A stretch of 18,760 nucleotides of DNA from QHBQ01 sp038230695. GTDB taxonomy: Bacteria > Chloroflexota > Chloroflexia > QHBQ01. The translations under genes were made by a program, and so were the position numbers. Below are positions 5,889-13,816 of this stretch, piece after piece. The notes beneath the pieces were generated by a model. That model was given only the letters and a program-made list of their open reading frames with translations. It searched no databases and was not told the DNA's origin. The stretch covers positions 1 to 18,760 of the forward strand of contig JBBRMT010000077.1 in NCBI GenBank assembly GCA_038230695.1. Reading direction: 5' to 3'. Positions within the stretch are counted from its first letter, which is position 1. Each line of letters begins with the position of its first letter.

Positions 5889-7580
5889 TTATAGCACCCC
5901 ACTCCCCTCCGCATCAGCCAGCAACATTCGGCGCACCAGCGGCACTTGCGGTGAACCGTAGCTGAGGAGCTTGTCGTGGAATTGCTTGAGGTCGAACTCC
6001 TCGCCCTGCTCGGCCATCAGGTCGCGGCGCAGCTTGAGGATGAGCAGCTTGCCCAGGGTATAGCCGAAGTAGAGGAAGTCGAAGGTGCCGCGCCGCGCCT
6101 CGGTGCGGGCGGGTAGCTCGTCCATAAAGGCGTGCTTCATCAGGAACTGGGTCGCCTCGTCCACGCTCATGCCCTGACCGTGCATCTTCATCGCCACCAC
6201 GTAGCGGCAGTCGCGCACCAACGCCTGGCGCAGTTGGGCCATCCGCAGGTGGGGGTCGCCGCCCGCGTAGCCCTGCTCCAGCATCATCTGTTCGCAGTAG
6301 TGCGCCCAGCCCTCGATGAAGGCGTAGCTGCCCATCACCTTACGCAGCGGCTGGCTGTCAATCAGGTTGGCGTGCATAAACTGCACGTAGTGGCCGGGGT
6401 ACGCCTCGTGGATGCTGACATCCTCCATGCTGTAGTTGTCGAGGTAGCGCAGCCACTCTTCCTTCTGCGCCTCGCTCCAATCCTTCTCCACCGGCGTGAC
6501 GAAATAATACGAATCCACCTTCTCCTGCTCGAACGGGCCGGGCGTGTACATAAAGGCGAACGAGTAGCGCATATAGGGCGGGGTTTCGATTACCTTGCAA
6601 TGCTCACCATTGGGGATGGTGATAATGTCGTGGTCGAGGATGAACTGGCGGATGCGCTCCAGCCGGGCGGCGGTGTCGGGGATCAGGCTTTCTTCCGTGC
6701 TGTGGTTGGCAGACTGCTCGATTAGTAGCTGCTCCGCCGTCTTCTTGGCATCAATCTGTGCGGCGGTGGCCCGCAACGTATCCTCATTGCGCTTCAGGTC
6801 GGCCTCTCCTGCGGCAATCAATTCATCCAGCGACAGGTCTACCCCCTCGTTGTACTTCACCATCTGTTCGAATGCCGCACGGCCCAGCGCAAACTCCGGC
6901 GCAGCGGTCGCCAGCTTGCCCTCCAGCCAGGTAATAAACTCGCCCACCGCCTTTACTGCCGCCGCGTTAATCGGCTCGAACGCAGCGAATTGTTTATCAT
7001 CGGCTGCGCCGCGCACCATCTCCACCAGTTGACCGCTCAGGAAATCCAACTGTCCACGATAGAATATCAGTCCTTGCTCCAGCCAGGCCAGCGGCAGTTG
7101 CTCATCGAGGTTAGCCTGCGCCTCCGCAATCAGGGTGGGGAAGGACCGCTCATGTTCAATCAGGCTGGCGACTCGCTCGGCTACCGGCTTGTAATCCTGC
7201 AAAATATAATGGCCGATCTCCAGATATTCGTTGTAGATGATGGGCTGGCGGTTGAACAGGCGCAACTCCTCGACCCGCTGCAACTCGGCCTGCACGCTGA
7301 GGCGCAGCATCGCCAGATCGAGCTGCTCATTAGCGTCAAGCGACTTGTCCGCAATCAACTTGTCAGCGCGGGCCAGCAACTTGTGGCCGGTTTGCACATA
7401 TCGCGCTATATTCTTGGCACTGCGGTCAGGGGCGATGCCGTCGTACTCATGTAGACCTAGATACGTGCCTGCGTGGGGCGAGAACGCCAGCATCGCGGCG
7501 ATGTAATCATCAGCCAGCTTGTTCAGGGTAGCATTGTTATATTTATTGCGAAGAATGGGGTTATAAGGCGGAGTTGACAT
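5889..7580 (-). CDS. DUF885-family putative zinc peptidase/hydrolase
   Basis: This 563-residue protein has the features of DUF885, a family with a zinc-metallopeptidase-like motif and little tested biochemistry. The diagnostic HEAYPGHYVQ is at residues 391-400 (HExxxGH with the second His at 397), followed by FIEGWAHYCE at 421-430, which supplies a candidate further ligand (Glu423 or Glu430). The long helical N-terminal half (1-380) and the C-terminal 'GTFDFLYFGYTLGKLLILKLR' region also fit the family. Length is near the family norm. There is no signal peptide, so it should be cytoplasmic, whereas many relatives are exported. A promoter within the end of the GT9 gene suggests independent transcription although the strand is shared with the upstream cluster. 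A peptidase or dipeptidase role is inferred from the motif only. Confidence 0.9.
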   Translation of the reverse strand: MSTPPYNPILRNKYNNATLNKLADDYIAAMLAFSPHAGTYLGLHEYDGIAPDRSAKNIARYVQTGHKLLARADKLIADKSLDANEQLDLAMLRLSVQAELQRVEELRLFNRQPIIYNEYLEIGHYILQDYKPVAERVASLIEHERSFPTLIAEAQANLDEQLPLAWLEQGLIFYRGQLDFLSGQLVEMVRGAADDKQFAAFEPINAAAVKAVGEFITWLEGKLATAAPEFALGRAAFEQMVKYNEGVDLSLDELIAAGEADLKRNEDTLRATAAQIDAKKTAEQLLIEQSANHSTEESLIPDTAARLERIRQFILDHDIITIPNGEHCKVIETPPYMRYSFAFMYTPGPFEQEKVDSYYFVTPVEKDWSEAQKEEWLRYLDNYSMEDVSIHEAYPGHYVQFMHANLIDSQPLRKVMGSYAFIEGWAHYCEQMMLEQGYAGGDPHLRMAQLRQALVRDCRYVVAMKMHGQGMSVDEATQFLMKHAFMDELPARTEARRGTFDFLYFGYTLGKLLILKLRRDLMAEQGEEFDLKQFHDKLLSYGSPQVPLVRRMLLADAEGSGVL

Positions 7581-7650
7581 AATGATGCGGTTCTACCTTT
7601 CAAGTGGGCATAGGCCAAATTGCTCCCTGCCAGCGGCGGGCGCTTGGGGG

Positions 7651-7679
7651 ATTATACTTTAATCTAATGCTGCCGTCAA
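7651..7679 (-). promoter_or_regulatory. Promoter of the DUF885 gene, inside the end of the GT9 gene
   Basis: TTGACG (7679-7674), a 17-nt spacer and TATAAT (7656-7651) on the minus strand give a predicted start near 7644, 64 bp before the DUF885 ATG. The -35 box lies in the last codons of the glycosyltransferase gene, which stops at 7659. Confidence 0.68.
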
Positions 7680-8813
7680 TATGGCAGGCACATCAATATT
7701 CATAAATTGTCCATCCATAACCTGCTCCGCCGCCGCCAGCACCGCCTCTACCGTAATGCTGCCGATGCTGCCGCTGCGGTCATCGTGCTTGCGCCAGAAG
7801 GGCTGGCCGCCGAGGAAGAAGGAACTGGCCTGGTAGTGGGGCGGGGTGACTACCTGCCAGGTGCGGCCCCACTCTTCCAGCGGCAGGTAGGGGCGATAAT
7901 TATACAGGTTGGTTGGCCCGTAGATGCCCACCACCGGCGTGCCGACCGCTGTGGCGATGTGCAAGGGGCTGGAGTCGTTGCCGATGAATAGCTGGCTCTG
8001 CTGGATGATCGCCGCGCTTGCCAGCAACTTTGTCTGTCCCGCTAGATTAAGGATACGGTCGTGCCGTCGCGCCTGCGCGACCACCTCGGCGTTCAACTCC
8101 TGATCCTCGCGCCCGCCCAGCAGCACGATGTGGACATCGTGGCGTTCAATCAGCCGATCAGCAAGGGTGGCGAAGCAGTCAGTCGGCCAACGCTTTAGCC
8201 CGCTAACCCCCTCGCCGCCGGGGTGAATGGCAATAATGCGCTGGCGACGGGGGTTCGCGCCATGCGCGGTAAGCACCGCGTGGGCAGCATCGTAGTCGCG
8301 CTCCCGCAGCTTGAGGTGCAGCCGATCCTGTCGCACCTTCAGCCCCAGCCCCTCCGCGATGATGCGGTTGTAAATCTCCACCGCATGATGCCGCCGCCAC
8401 CAGCGTTGCCGCGCCGTACCAGGCAGCAGCCAAAACAAAGGGGGAAAAGGAATATCCACCCTTTTTTTGAGGGGTATCTGGGGAGGGGTGGTGATGAAGG
8501 TAAGCCAGCGGATCGAGGGGCAGAACTCTACTACCATATCGTAGCCCTGGCGGTTCAGCCACCAATACAGGCCGAGGAAGCGACGTAGACCCCACTTTCG
8601 CGCCCAATCCTGGCGAGTGGGGTAGTCAATTAGCCCATCAATATCGGGGCTGGCTTCGAGGATGGCGCGGTTAGCGGGAAAAACCAGCGCGTGGATGGTG
8701 GCATCAGGGTTGGCAAGGCGAATCGCGTGTAGCGCGGGGGTGGTAAAAAGCGTGTCGCCGATGGGCAGCAGCAGGAACACCGCGATTTTGCGCTGCCTAT
8801 CGGCCACAAACAC
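7659..8813 (-). CDS. Glycosyltransferase family 9 (heptosyltransferase-like)
   Basis: This 384-residue GT-B-fold enzyme of family GT9 (ADP-heptose:LPS heptosyltransferase-like) transfers an activated sugar to a surface glycan. The N-terminal domain has 'LLPIGDTLFTTPALHAIR' (about 15-32), the family's acceptor-side signature. The C-terminal nucleotide-sugar domain shows 'IAIHPGGEG...KRWP' (195-210), 'VLLGGREDQEL' (230-240) and 'FIGNDSSPLHIATAVGTPVVGIYGPTN' (277-302). No signal peptide is seen. The start is GTG at 8813-8811, directly after the TAG of the 83-residue gene; AAGGA inside that gene's end serves as the ribosome site, so translation is coupled. Most Chloroflexota are thought to lack LPS, so the product is probably another cell-wall or exopolysaccharide. 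Donor and acceptor sugars are unknown. Confidence 0.9.
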   Translation of the reverse strand: MFVADRQRKIAVFLLLPIGDTLFTTPALHAIRLANPDATIHALVFPANRAILEASPDIDGLIDYPTRQDWARKWGLRRFLGLYWWLNRQGYDMVVEFCPSIRWLTFITTPPQIPLKKRVDIPFPPLFWLLPGTARQRWWRRHHAVEIYNRIIAEGLGLKVRQDRLHLKLRERDYDAAHAVLTAHGANPRRQRIIAIHPGGEGVSGLKRWPTDCFATLADRLIERHDVHIVLLGGREDQELNAEVVAQARRHDRILNLAGQTKLLASAAIIQQSQLFIGNDSSPLHIATAVGTPVVGIYGPTNLYNYRPYLPLEEWGRTWQVVTPPHYQASSFFLGGQPFWRKHDDRSGSIGSITVEAVLAAAEQVMDGQFMNIDVPAILTAALD

Positions 8814-9065
8814 CTACTTTCCTTCGCGATAGAAGCCGACGATCTCGCGCTGCTCCGCCTCGCTGACCATCACCTCCACAAAGCTGATGCGCCACCAGGG
8901 GAACATCACGCTGCGGATACTGCCCGCCAGGTAGCCCACCGGCTTGCCATCCTTGCGCCGTGGATTGGTGATGGTAATGAACGAGTCGGTAGGGTTGGGC
9001 AAATCATCCATCTCAGCCAGGATGGCATCTTCACCTGCGACATGAACCAGGACCGTTTTAGGCAT
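8814..9065 (-). CDS. 83-residue protein of unknown function, coupled to the FHA gene
   Basis: The ATG shares one base with the TAA of the upstream FHA gene (TAATG), and its own TAG abuts the GTG of the GT9 gene, so three genes are tightly coupled. The predicted cytoplasmic protein begins 'MPKTVLVHVAGEDAILAEMDDLPNP' and looks mostly beta in its first 60 residues ('SFITITNPRRKDGKPVGYL', 'SVMFPWWRISFVEVMV'). It ends in a short charged helix ('SEAEQREIVGFYREG'). The double Trp in 'FPWWRISFVEV' is distinctive. There is no membrane span. I do not recognise a named family. Its position suggests a role with the FHA protein. Confidence 0.82.
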   Translation of the reverse strand: MPKTVLVHVAGEDAILAEMDDLPNPTDSFITITNPRRKDGKPVGYLAGSIRSVMFPWWRISFVEVMVSEAEQREIVGFYREGK

Positions 9066-9676
9066 TAGTTGCTCTCCAGCACGACCTTCATCACGATATT
9101 GCCGAGGCGCAGTTCGTCGCCATCCTTGAGCGGCTGCGGCGTTTCAGGGGCAAGGCGCTGCTTGTTGAGGAATGAGCCATTAACGCTGCCCAGATCCTTG
9201 ATGTAGAAGACTTCACTCTGTTTGGTGATCTGGGCGTGTTTACGCGAAACACCCGCTTCGTAACCGCCTTCGGGATCGAGATCAACCTGTGGGAAGATGC
9301 CGTTGGCGCGGTCGGTGCGGCCAATCTCCACCTCACCCTCGGGCAGCCAGTTGCTGAGGCGGCCAGTATTCAGGATCAGCAGGCGCAGGCGGCGGGCGCG
9401 AGGCGGGCCGTTAAGCGCCTGGCTGCTGGCTGGCAGCGGCAGCGTGCCGGAGGGACTCTCCTTATCACCACTGGTCGTGGCTGGTTGCCCGCTTTCCAAC
9501 GGATCGGTGGTTACGGTTGCTGGGGCGGGGGTCGCCAGGTTCGAGCCGGTGAAGCTCACGCTGGGGTTGGGGCTGACATCGCCACCCTCGCCTTGACCGA
9601 CCAGGTAGGTGCCACAGTTTTCGCAGAACATCGTGCCAGCTACGTACTCACTGCCACAAGTTGGGCATTTAATCAT
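9065..9676 (-). CDS. Zinc-ribbon plus FHA domain protein (phosphothreonine reader)
   Basis: The protein has 203 residues in three parts. An N-terminal zinc ribbon (Cys4, Cys7, Cys18, Cys21: CPTCGSEY...FCENCG) is followed by a Pro/Ser/Thr/Gly-rich disordered linker (about 28-92) and an FHA domain (about 96-202). The FHA signature residues are present: Gly119-Arg120 in 'EIGRTD', Ser144-Arg145-xx-His147 in 'SRKHAQI', and 'DLGSVNGSFLN' (161-171) with the key Asn-Gly. FHA domains bind phosphothreonine peptides, so this is the likely downstream reader of the kinase encoded in the same strand run. AGAGGAG lies 7 nt before the ATG. The Ser/Thr-rich linker is itself a plausible phosphorylation target, which is inference. 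Confidence 0.92.
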   Translation of the reverse strand: MIKCPTCGSEYVAGTMFCENCGTYLVGQGEGGDVSPNPSVSFTGSNLATPAPATVTTDPLESGQPATTSGDKESPSGTLPLPASSQALNGPPRARRLRLLILNTGRLSNWLPEGEVEIGRTDRANGIFPQVDLDPEGGYEAGVSRKHAQITKQSEVFYIKDLGSVNGSFLNKQRLAPETPQPLKDGDELRLGNIVMKVVLESN

Positions 9677-9714
9677 CGTTCACTCCTCTACAAGTGTTTG
9701 ATATCCACTCCCGG

Positions 9715-11490
9715 TTATCTTTGCGCGATGCTGGTGGTATTCAGCCGCGCCGATTTGAACAGCTTTGATGTGGTAGGGTTGGCGGCCAACCCACGGGTGC
9801 CATATTTTATCTTCTTGGTGCCACTGCGCGACACTTGCCCGAAGTTTTCCAGGTGGTTAATCTCGGCATTGACTGCACCCGCCAGCTCGGCCTCGCCTGC
9901 GGATAGCAGGTGGGTAACAACCATCTTCAGCCGCATCGTCGCCTGGCGCACATCGCCCGATTTCAGATCCTGCCACGCCCGATTCTGCAACTTGAAGGCG
10001 ATTACCTTTTCCACCACCGACTTGACTACCGCATTCTGCTCGTAGGGCGGCTTGACCTCAAGGCTGAAGCCCAGCAGCAGGTCGTTGGCAACTGCCTGCG
10101 TGCCACCTGGCTGCCCTGGTGAGTCGAACACCACTGCCAGACGGCCAATTCGCCGTGTACCCGGCGCTTGCGGGCTGGTAACTAGTTCGACCAGGAAGAC
10201 GTGTTCTTCATCGCCGCGTAGGTGGCCGAGTGGCACCGACACCAGTTGCGCGTTGCGGCTGGGGCTGAGGCGTAGTTCCAGATCCTGCCGTTCGTGTTCC
10301 TGCTGCCGTTCGCTCTCGCGCATCTTCACCTGCCGCTCTTGCAGGCCAGCGCGGGCTTCGCTTTCGCCAATCAGCACGTTGCCACGTTCACCATCGGCCA
10401 CTTCCTCAATTGGCTTCGCTTTCGGCGGTGGCAAAGGACGCTCGAACATCTCGCGTAGCGATGAGCCAGGTGCAGGGCTAGCGGAAGATGCGCTGTTCTG
10501 TCCAATTACCGTCCCGCTCAGGTTCGCCATCCGCGACCCCAGCAAGCTGCGTATGCGTGGCTGCTGCTGACCGGGTTCGCTGGCGGCGGGTTGCTCCTCA
10601 GCGGCCTCATCATGAGGCGTGGTTATCGCCATCTCATTATAATCTATATTCGCCTCAGCGATGCGTTGCGCTACCGACTGCGGCGCATCATAGGACATTT
10701 CGCTAATCGCGGGGCTGACGCGGTGGATGCGCTGGATCTCGCTGCCTTGCTCTAGGTAAAAGTTCAGCGTGGCGTTACGGGCGAACACCGAGCGATAACC
10801 CTCTACCTTGCTGCGGAAAGCGGCCACGATCTTGGCTGCAGTGTCAATATAGTCAGACGAACTGCCGGTGCGGGCGGCGATGGTTTCCAGCAGATCCTCA
10901 TTCCACTCATCGCCAATGCCCAGTGGGGAGATGACGATTTTACGATCGGCGCATTGCTTGGCGATGTTTACGCACTGCTCCTCGTCGCCATAGGTCTGCC
11001 CATCGGTTAGCAGCAGCATATAGTTGATCGCGGTTGGCGAGTATGCGCTGCTAATCTCGTCGAGGCCAGTAGCCATACCGCTTGCCATTTCAGTGCCGCC
11101 CCGCGACTCGATGGCATCCACCATGTTCTTGATGCTATCACGGCTGGTGACTCGCTGCGCCCGCACCACCACGTTAGCGCGATCGTTGAAGGTGACGACC
11201 GAAAAGGTGTCGGCGGGGCCAAGCTGGTCTACCACGTAGCGGGCCGCTTCCTTGACCCGCTCCATCTTCTCGCCGCGCATCGAAGAGCTGCGGTCCAGCA
11301 CCAGGCAGAGGTTGAGCGGCACTTTGGCGATCACCTTCTCCTGGGTCGGCGTGATTTGCACCAACAGATAGAGCAATTGCCGATCCGCGGTTGGTCGAAT
11401 CGCGGGCGTGCTAAAGACATAACTAAGCGCCAGGGTAGTCTCCGCCCCGCTAGTGGCTAGTGTGCTGGCTGGTCTAGGTTGTTCGCTCAT
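9715..11490 (-). CDS. von Willebrand factor A (vWA) domain protein with intact MIDAS
   Basis: This 591-residue protein has a vWA domain at about residues 58-235. The metal-ion-dependent adhesion site is complete: Asp66-x-Ser68-x-Ser70 (LDRSSSM), Thr133 (GGTEM) and Asp163 (LLTDGQ). Beta-rich segments flank it. Residues about 290-350 are low-complexity and Pro-rich, and about 375-410 is a highly charged helix ('RQVKMRESERQQEHERQDLELRL') likely to form a coiled coil. The C-terminal 410-590 has a beta domain ('VFLVELVTSP') and helices. There is no signal peptide or membrane span, so it is cytoplasmic. Together with kinase, PP2C and FHA genes it resembles TerY-P type phosphorylation modules; the match is by composition, not by a proven orthologue. 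AGAGG lies 8 nt before the ATG. Confidence 0.9.
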   Translation of the reverse strand: MSEQPRPASTLATSGAETTLALSYVFSTPAIRPTADRQLLYLLVQITPTQEKVIAKVPLNLCLVLDRSSSMRGEKMERVKEAARYVVDQLGPADTFSVVTFNDRANVVVRAQRVTSRDSIKNMVDAIESRGGTEMASGMATGLDEISSAYSPTAINYMLLLTDGQTYGDEEQCVNIAKQCADRKIVISPLGIGDEWNEDLLETIAARTGSSSDYIDTAAKIVAAFRSKVEGYRSVFARNATLNFYLEQGSEIQRIHRVSPAISEMSYDAPQSVAQRIAEANIDYNEMAITTPHDEAAEEQPAASEPGQQQPRIRSLLGSRMANLSGTVIGQNSASSASPAPGSSLREMFERPLPPPKAKPIEEVADGERGNVLIGESEARAGLQERQVKMRESERQQEHERQDLELRLSPSRNAQLVSVPLGHLRGDEEHVFLVELVTSPQAPGTRRIGRLAVVFDSPGQPGGTQAVANDLLLGFSLEVKPPYEQNAVVKSVVEKVIAFKLQNRAWQDLKSGDVRQATMRLKMVVTHLLSAGEAELAGAVNAEINHLENFGQVSRSGTKKIKYGTRGLAANPTTSKLFKSARLNTTSIAQR

Positions 11491-11528
11491 AGTTTAACCT
11501 CTTTGCCTGAATAATGTCAAAGCTGGAG

Positions 11529-12230
11529 TTATAGTGCTACCGGAGTCGTCGGGATGGGCGTACCGGATTGTGTCTCGAACTGGCGGGTGGCGAGGTTGAA
11601 AATGTAGGTGGCAGGAGTCGCCGGATCTACTGCCAACAATGTAAATGTTGTCCCATCAACAGATGCAATCTGTACCGCACCCACATGACCTGGTGTTCTA
11701 TATACCTGATAAGGATTGGGCGGGAATACCATGATAATACCTTGGCCCGGGTCTCCGTCAGCACCTAGTTTTTCGCGCCCGGCAATCACATATATAAACC
11801 TTCCACCATCTACCCCGCGCCAGCAGCTATATTCCACATACGGGAAGCCCGCAGTTGGATTGCATTCAAACAAGCCCATCTGCAAGGTGGGGGTAGGTTC
11901 GGGCGGACCTAGTGTTGGAGTTGGTAGCATCGGTGCTGGGGTGTAGGTTGGTGTCAAGGCAATGGCGGTTGCTGTTCCGGCGAGTGCGGTCTCCTTTATC
12001 TCAGGGAAATGATCATCAATGTATATCTCCGTCAGTTTGACCGCAATGAGCGTTGCGTTGGCTGGGTTGATAAGTGGTGTGCTAGTGGTCAGAAGGTCTT
12101 GGACGGCATTGTTAGTGCTTGCCTGCTGGTTGGAACGATCACAAGCAATCGCTACGCTAAGGATGATCGCAGCGGCAAAGCTGCTCCTTAGTGGCGATAC
12201 GCTCTTCGGTTGTGTTTGACGCTGGCTCAT
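11529..12230 (-). CDS. Lipoprotein A of a tandem triplet
   Basis: This 233-residue lipoprotein has a basic N-terminus, a hydrophobic stretch and lipobox AIAC with the lipidated Cys30. A helical segment (about 58-90, 'ANATLIAVKLTEIYIDDHFPEIKETALAG') follows, then a Pro/Thr linker of 'PTxTP' type. The C-terminal domain of about 110 residues starts 'FECNPTAGFPYVEYSCWRG'; its two Cys, 13 residues apart, may form a disulfide. The gene ends in the same 'FETQSGTPIPTTPV' tail as its two neighbours. It lies 20 bp after lipoprotein B and 38 bp before the vWA gene. The ribosome site is weak (GTGGA). I recognise no named family; a surface sensor or ligand-binding role is a guess from the context. Confidence 0.88.
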   Translation of the reverse strand: MSQRQTQPKSVSPLRSSFAAAIILSVAIACDRSNQQASTNNAVQDLLTTSTPLINPANATLIAVKLTEIYIDDHFPEIKETALAGTATAIALTPTYTPAPMLPTPTLGPPEPTPTLQMGLFECNPTAGFPYVEYSCWRGVDGGRFIYVIAGREKLGADGDPGQGIIMVFPPNPYQVYRTPGHVGAVQIASVDGTTFTLLAVDPATPATYIFNLATRQFETQSGTPIPTTPVAL

Positions 12231-12800
12231 TGTTATCCACTCGGTAACGGCTATGGTGCCACCGGCGTTGTCGGTATCGGCGTGCCGGATTGGGTCTCGA
12301 ACTGGTGGGTAGCTAGGTTGAAGGTGAAGGTAGTAGAAGAGTCATCAGGATCCGTCGCCATAAGATTTACCCGCGTCCCATTTACTGACACAATCTTCAC
12401 TGTACCTGACTTGGACGGTGTCTTGTATTCTGCCGAAGGTAGCGGGTAATAGATGAGTAGAAATCCTTGAGATGGGTCTCCTCCAGCCCCTACACGTTCC
12501 CTTCCGGCACTAAGGAACGTACCTCTTCCATTGACACTGCCGCGCCAACAGTTATATTCAAGGTAAGGGAACCCAGCTGTATCAGCACCACAGTCTACAA
12601 TGCCCATCTGCAAGGTGGGGGTGGGTTCGGGTGGACCCATTGTAGGCGTAGGCATTGTTGGGGTTGGGGTATACGTAGGGGTCAGCGCAATTACAGTTGC
12701 GGTTCCGGCGAGTGCGGTCTCCTTTATCTGAGGGAAATGATCATCAATGTATATCTCCGTCAGTTTAACCGCAATAAACGTTGCGTTAGCTGGGTTGATA
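11974..12800. repeat. 99-bp near-identical direct repeats shared by lipoprotein genes A and B
   Basis: 11974-12072 and 12702-12800 match at 94 of 99 bases with no gaps by my count, including 35 identical bases in a row. They encode the helical segment just before the Pro/Thr linker. The rest of the two genes is clearly less similar, so this block was either duplicated recently or homogenised by gene conversion. Confidence 0.85.
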
Positions 12801-13009
12801 GTTGGCGTGGGCGTGAGGACATAGCTCTGAGTGCGGCTTGGATTGACAAGCTGATCGAGCGTCGGTGTCTGCGCCACTCTAGCAACGGAGTTGCTCACAG
12901 AGGGATTGTTGGGTGTTTCGCAGGCGATAGCTACGCTTAGGATAAATGCAGCGGCAATGCTGCTCCTTAGTAGAGATACGCCCTTCGGTTGTGATTGAGG
13001 CTGTTTCAT
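12251..13009 (-). CDS. Lipoprotein B of a tandem triplet
   Basis: This 252-residue lipoprotein has lipobox AIAC with Cys30 ('ILSVAIAC', the same as in A). It has a longer segment after the Cys than A (about 31-70, including 'TPTLDQLVNPSRTQSYVLTPTPT'), then the shared helix, a PT-rich linker ('PTPTMPTPTMGPPEPTPTLQ') and the shared C-terminal domain. The Cys pair is in 'VDCGADTAGFPYLEYNCWRG'. The C-terminal tail is 'FETQSGTPIPTTPVAP'. AAGG lies about 9 nt before the ATG. It is closest to A in the N-terminal half. Gaps to C and A are 26 and 20 bp, so all three should be co-transcribed. Confidence 0.88.
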   Translation of the reverse strand: MKQPQSQPKGVSLLRSSIAAAFILSVAIACETPNNPSVSNSVARVAQTPTLDQLVNPSRTQSYVLTPTPTINPANATFIAVKLTEIYIDDHFPQIKETALAGTATVIALTPTYTPTPTMPTPTMGPPEPTPTLQMGIVDCGADTAGFPYLEYNCWRGSVNGRGTFLSAGRERVGAGGDPSQGFLLIYYPLPSAEYKTPSKSGTVKIVSVNGTRVNLMATDPDDSSTTFTFNLATHQFETQSGTPIPTTPVAP

Positions 13010-13035
13010 TGTTCGACCTTAAATGAAGTTGCAGA

Positions 13036-13797
13036 TTATGGCACTACTGGAGTTGTGGGTATTGGCGTGCCGGATTGTGTCTCAAACTGGCGAGTGGCAA
13101 GGTCGAAGACGAAAGTTGCTGAAGTCGTGCCAACGCCCCAGTTTATTAGGGTAATCTGCGTGCCGCTAGCTGAGGAGATCTTAACCCCCCCTACCTTCGT
13201 GGGTGTCCTGTAAGTCTGGTACGAGCCATCAGCAGACCATACGAAGACAACGCCTTGGTATGGATCTTCGTTGGCAAAATCAATCCTCTCTCTTCCAGAA
13301 CTCACATCAACGATTTGTCCATTGACCAGCCCACGCCAACATGAATACTCCACGTAAGGAAACCCCGATGTCGAAGGGACGCATTCTACCATCCCCAGTA
13401 TCAGGGTTGGAGTAGGCGCAGGTGGGCCTGGGGTATCGGTTGGAGGGCTAGGGGTGAAGGTTGCCGTTGGTGGCCCCGGTGTGTTGCTTGGTGTCAGAGC
13501 TAGTTGGGTTTGGGTTTGAGCAGCTTGGGTTCTCAGACTGTTTAGTCTATTGTCCTCGTCCGCTATAGTGGTAGCCTTGTAGGCACCAAATGTGGCTGCT
13601 GCGTTGACCGTAGCGGCTACTTGGGCAGTGGCTGCATATGTGAGCAGGACAGTAGGGCTTTGAGCTACATTTGCGGCGAAGTTACTGGCAGGCTGCTGAT
13701 CAGGTGTTTCGCAGGCGATCGCCACTACTAGCAGAGCTGCAACTACTAGCACAACGAATACTGAGTGCATCTGGCTTGGTGTTTGTATCGGCTTCAT
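13036..13797 (-). CDS. Lipoprotein C of a tandem triplet
   Basis: This 253-residue lipoprotein has a hydrophobic stretch 'VFVVLVVAALLVVAIAC' and a lipidated Cys29. Its N-terminal region differs from A and B: an Ala-rich helix about 45-95 ('YAATAQVAATVNAAATFGAYKATTIADEDNRL' region, then 'QAAQTQTQLALTPS') could form a coiled coil. A Pro/Thr linker leads to the shared C-terminal domain with 'VECVPSTSGFPYVEYSCWRGLVNG'. The tail is 'FETQSGTPIPTTPVVP'. It is the first of the three in transcription order and the most divergent. AGGAAC just before the ATG is a partial ribosome site. Function unknown. Confidence 0.88.
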   Translation of the reverse strand: MKPIQTPSQMHSVFVVLVVAALLVVAIACETPDQQPASNFAANVAQSPTVLLTYAATAQVAATVNAAATFGAYKATTIADEDNRLNSLRTQAAQTQTQLALTPSNTPGPPTATFTPSPPTDTPGPPAPTPTLILGMVECVPSTSGFPYVEYSCWRGLVNGQIVDVSSGRERIDFANEDPYQGVVFVWSADGSYQTYRTPTKVGGVKISSASGTQITLINWGVGTTSATFVFDLATRQFETQSGTPIPTTPVVP

Positions 13798-13816
13798 GTT
13801 CCTGTTCCCACTTTCT

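Noticed and set aside
5687..5914. 75-residue minus-strand ORF after the DUF885 gene
   Set aside because: Its start lies inside the end of the DUF885 gene, there is no convincing ribosome site, and the sequence shows no recognisable domain. It could be real but I cannot support it.
6132..6725. 197-residue plus-strand ORF
   Set aside because: It is antisense to the DUF885 gene across its HExxxGH region; the His-rich composition arises from reading that gene backwards.
7659..8813. Evidence for LPS and an outer membrane from the GT9 gene
   Set aside because: GT9 enzymes also act on other surface glycans, and no other LPS gene is present in the window, so this gene alone does not show a diderm envelope.
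9236..10045. 269-residue plus-strand ORF spanning the FHA/vWA junction
   Set aside because: It crosses two well-supported minus-strand genes and their intergenic gap and has no family features.
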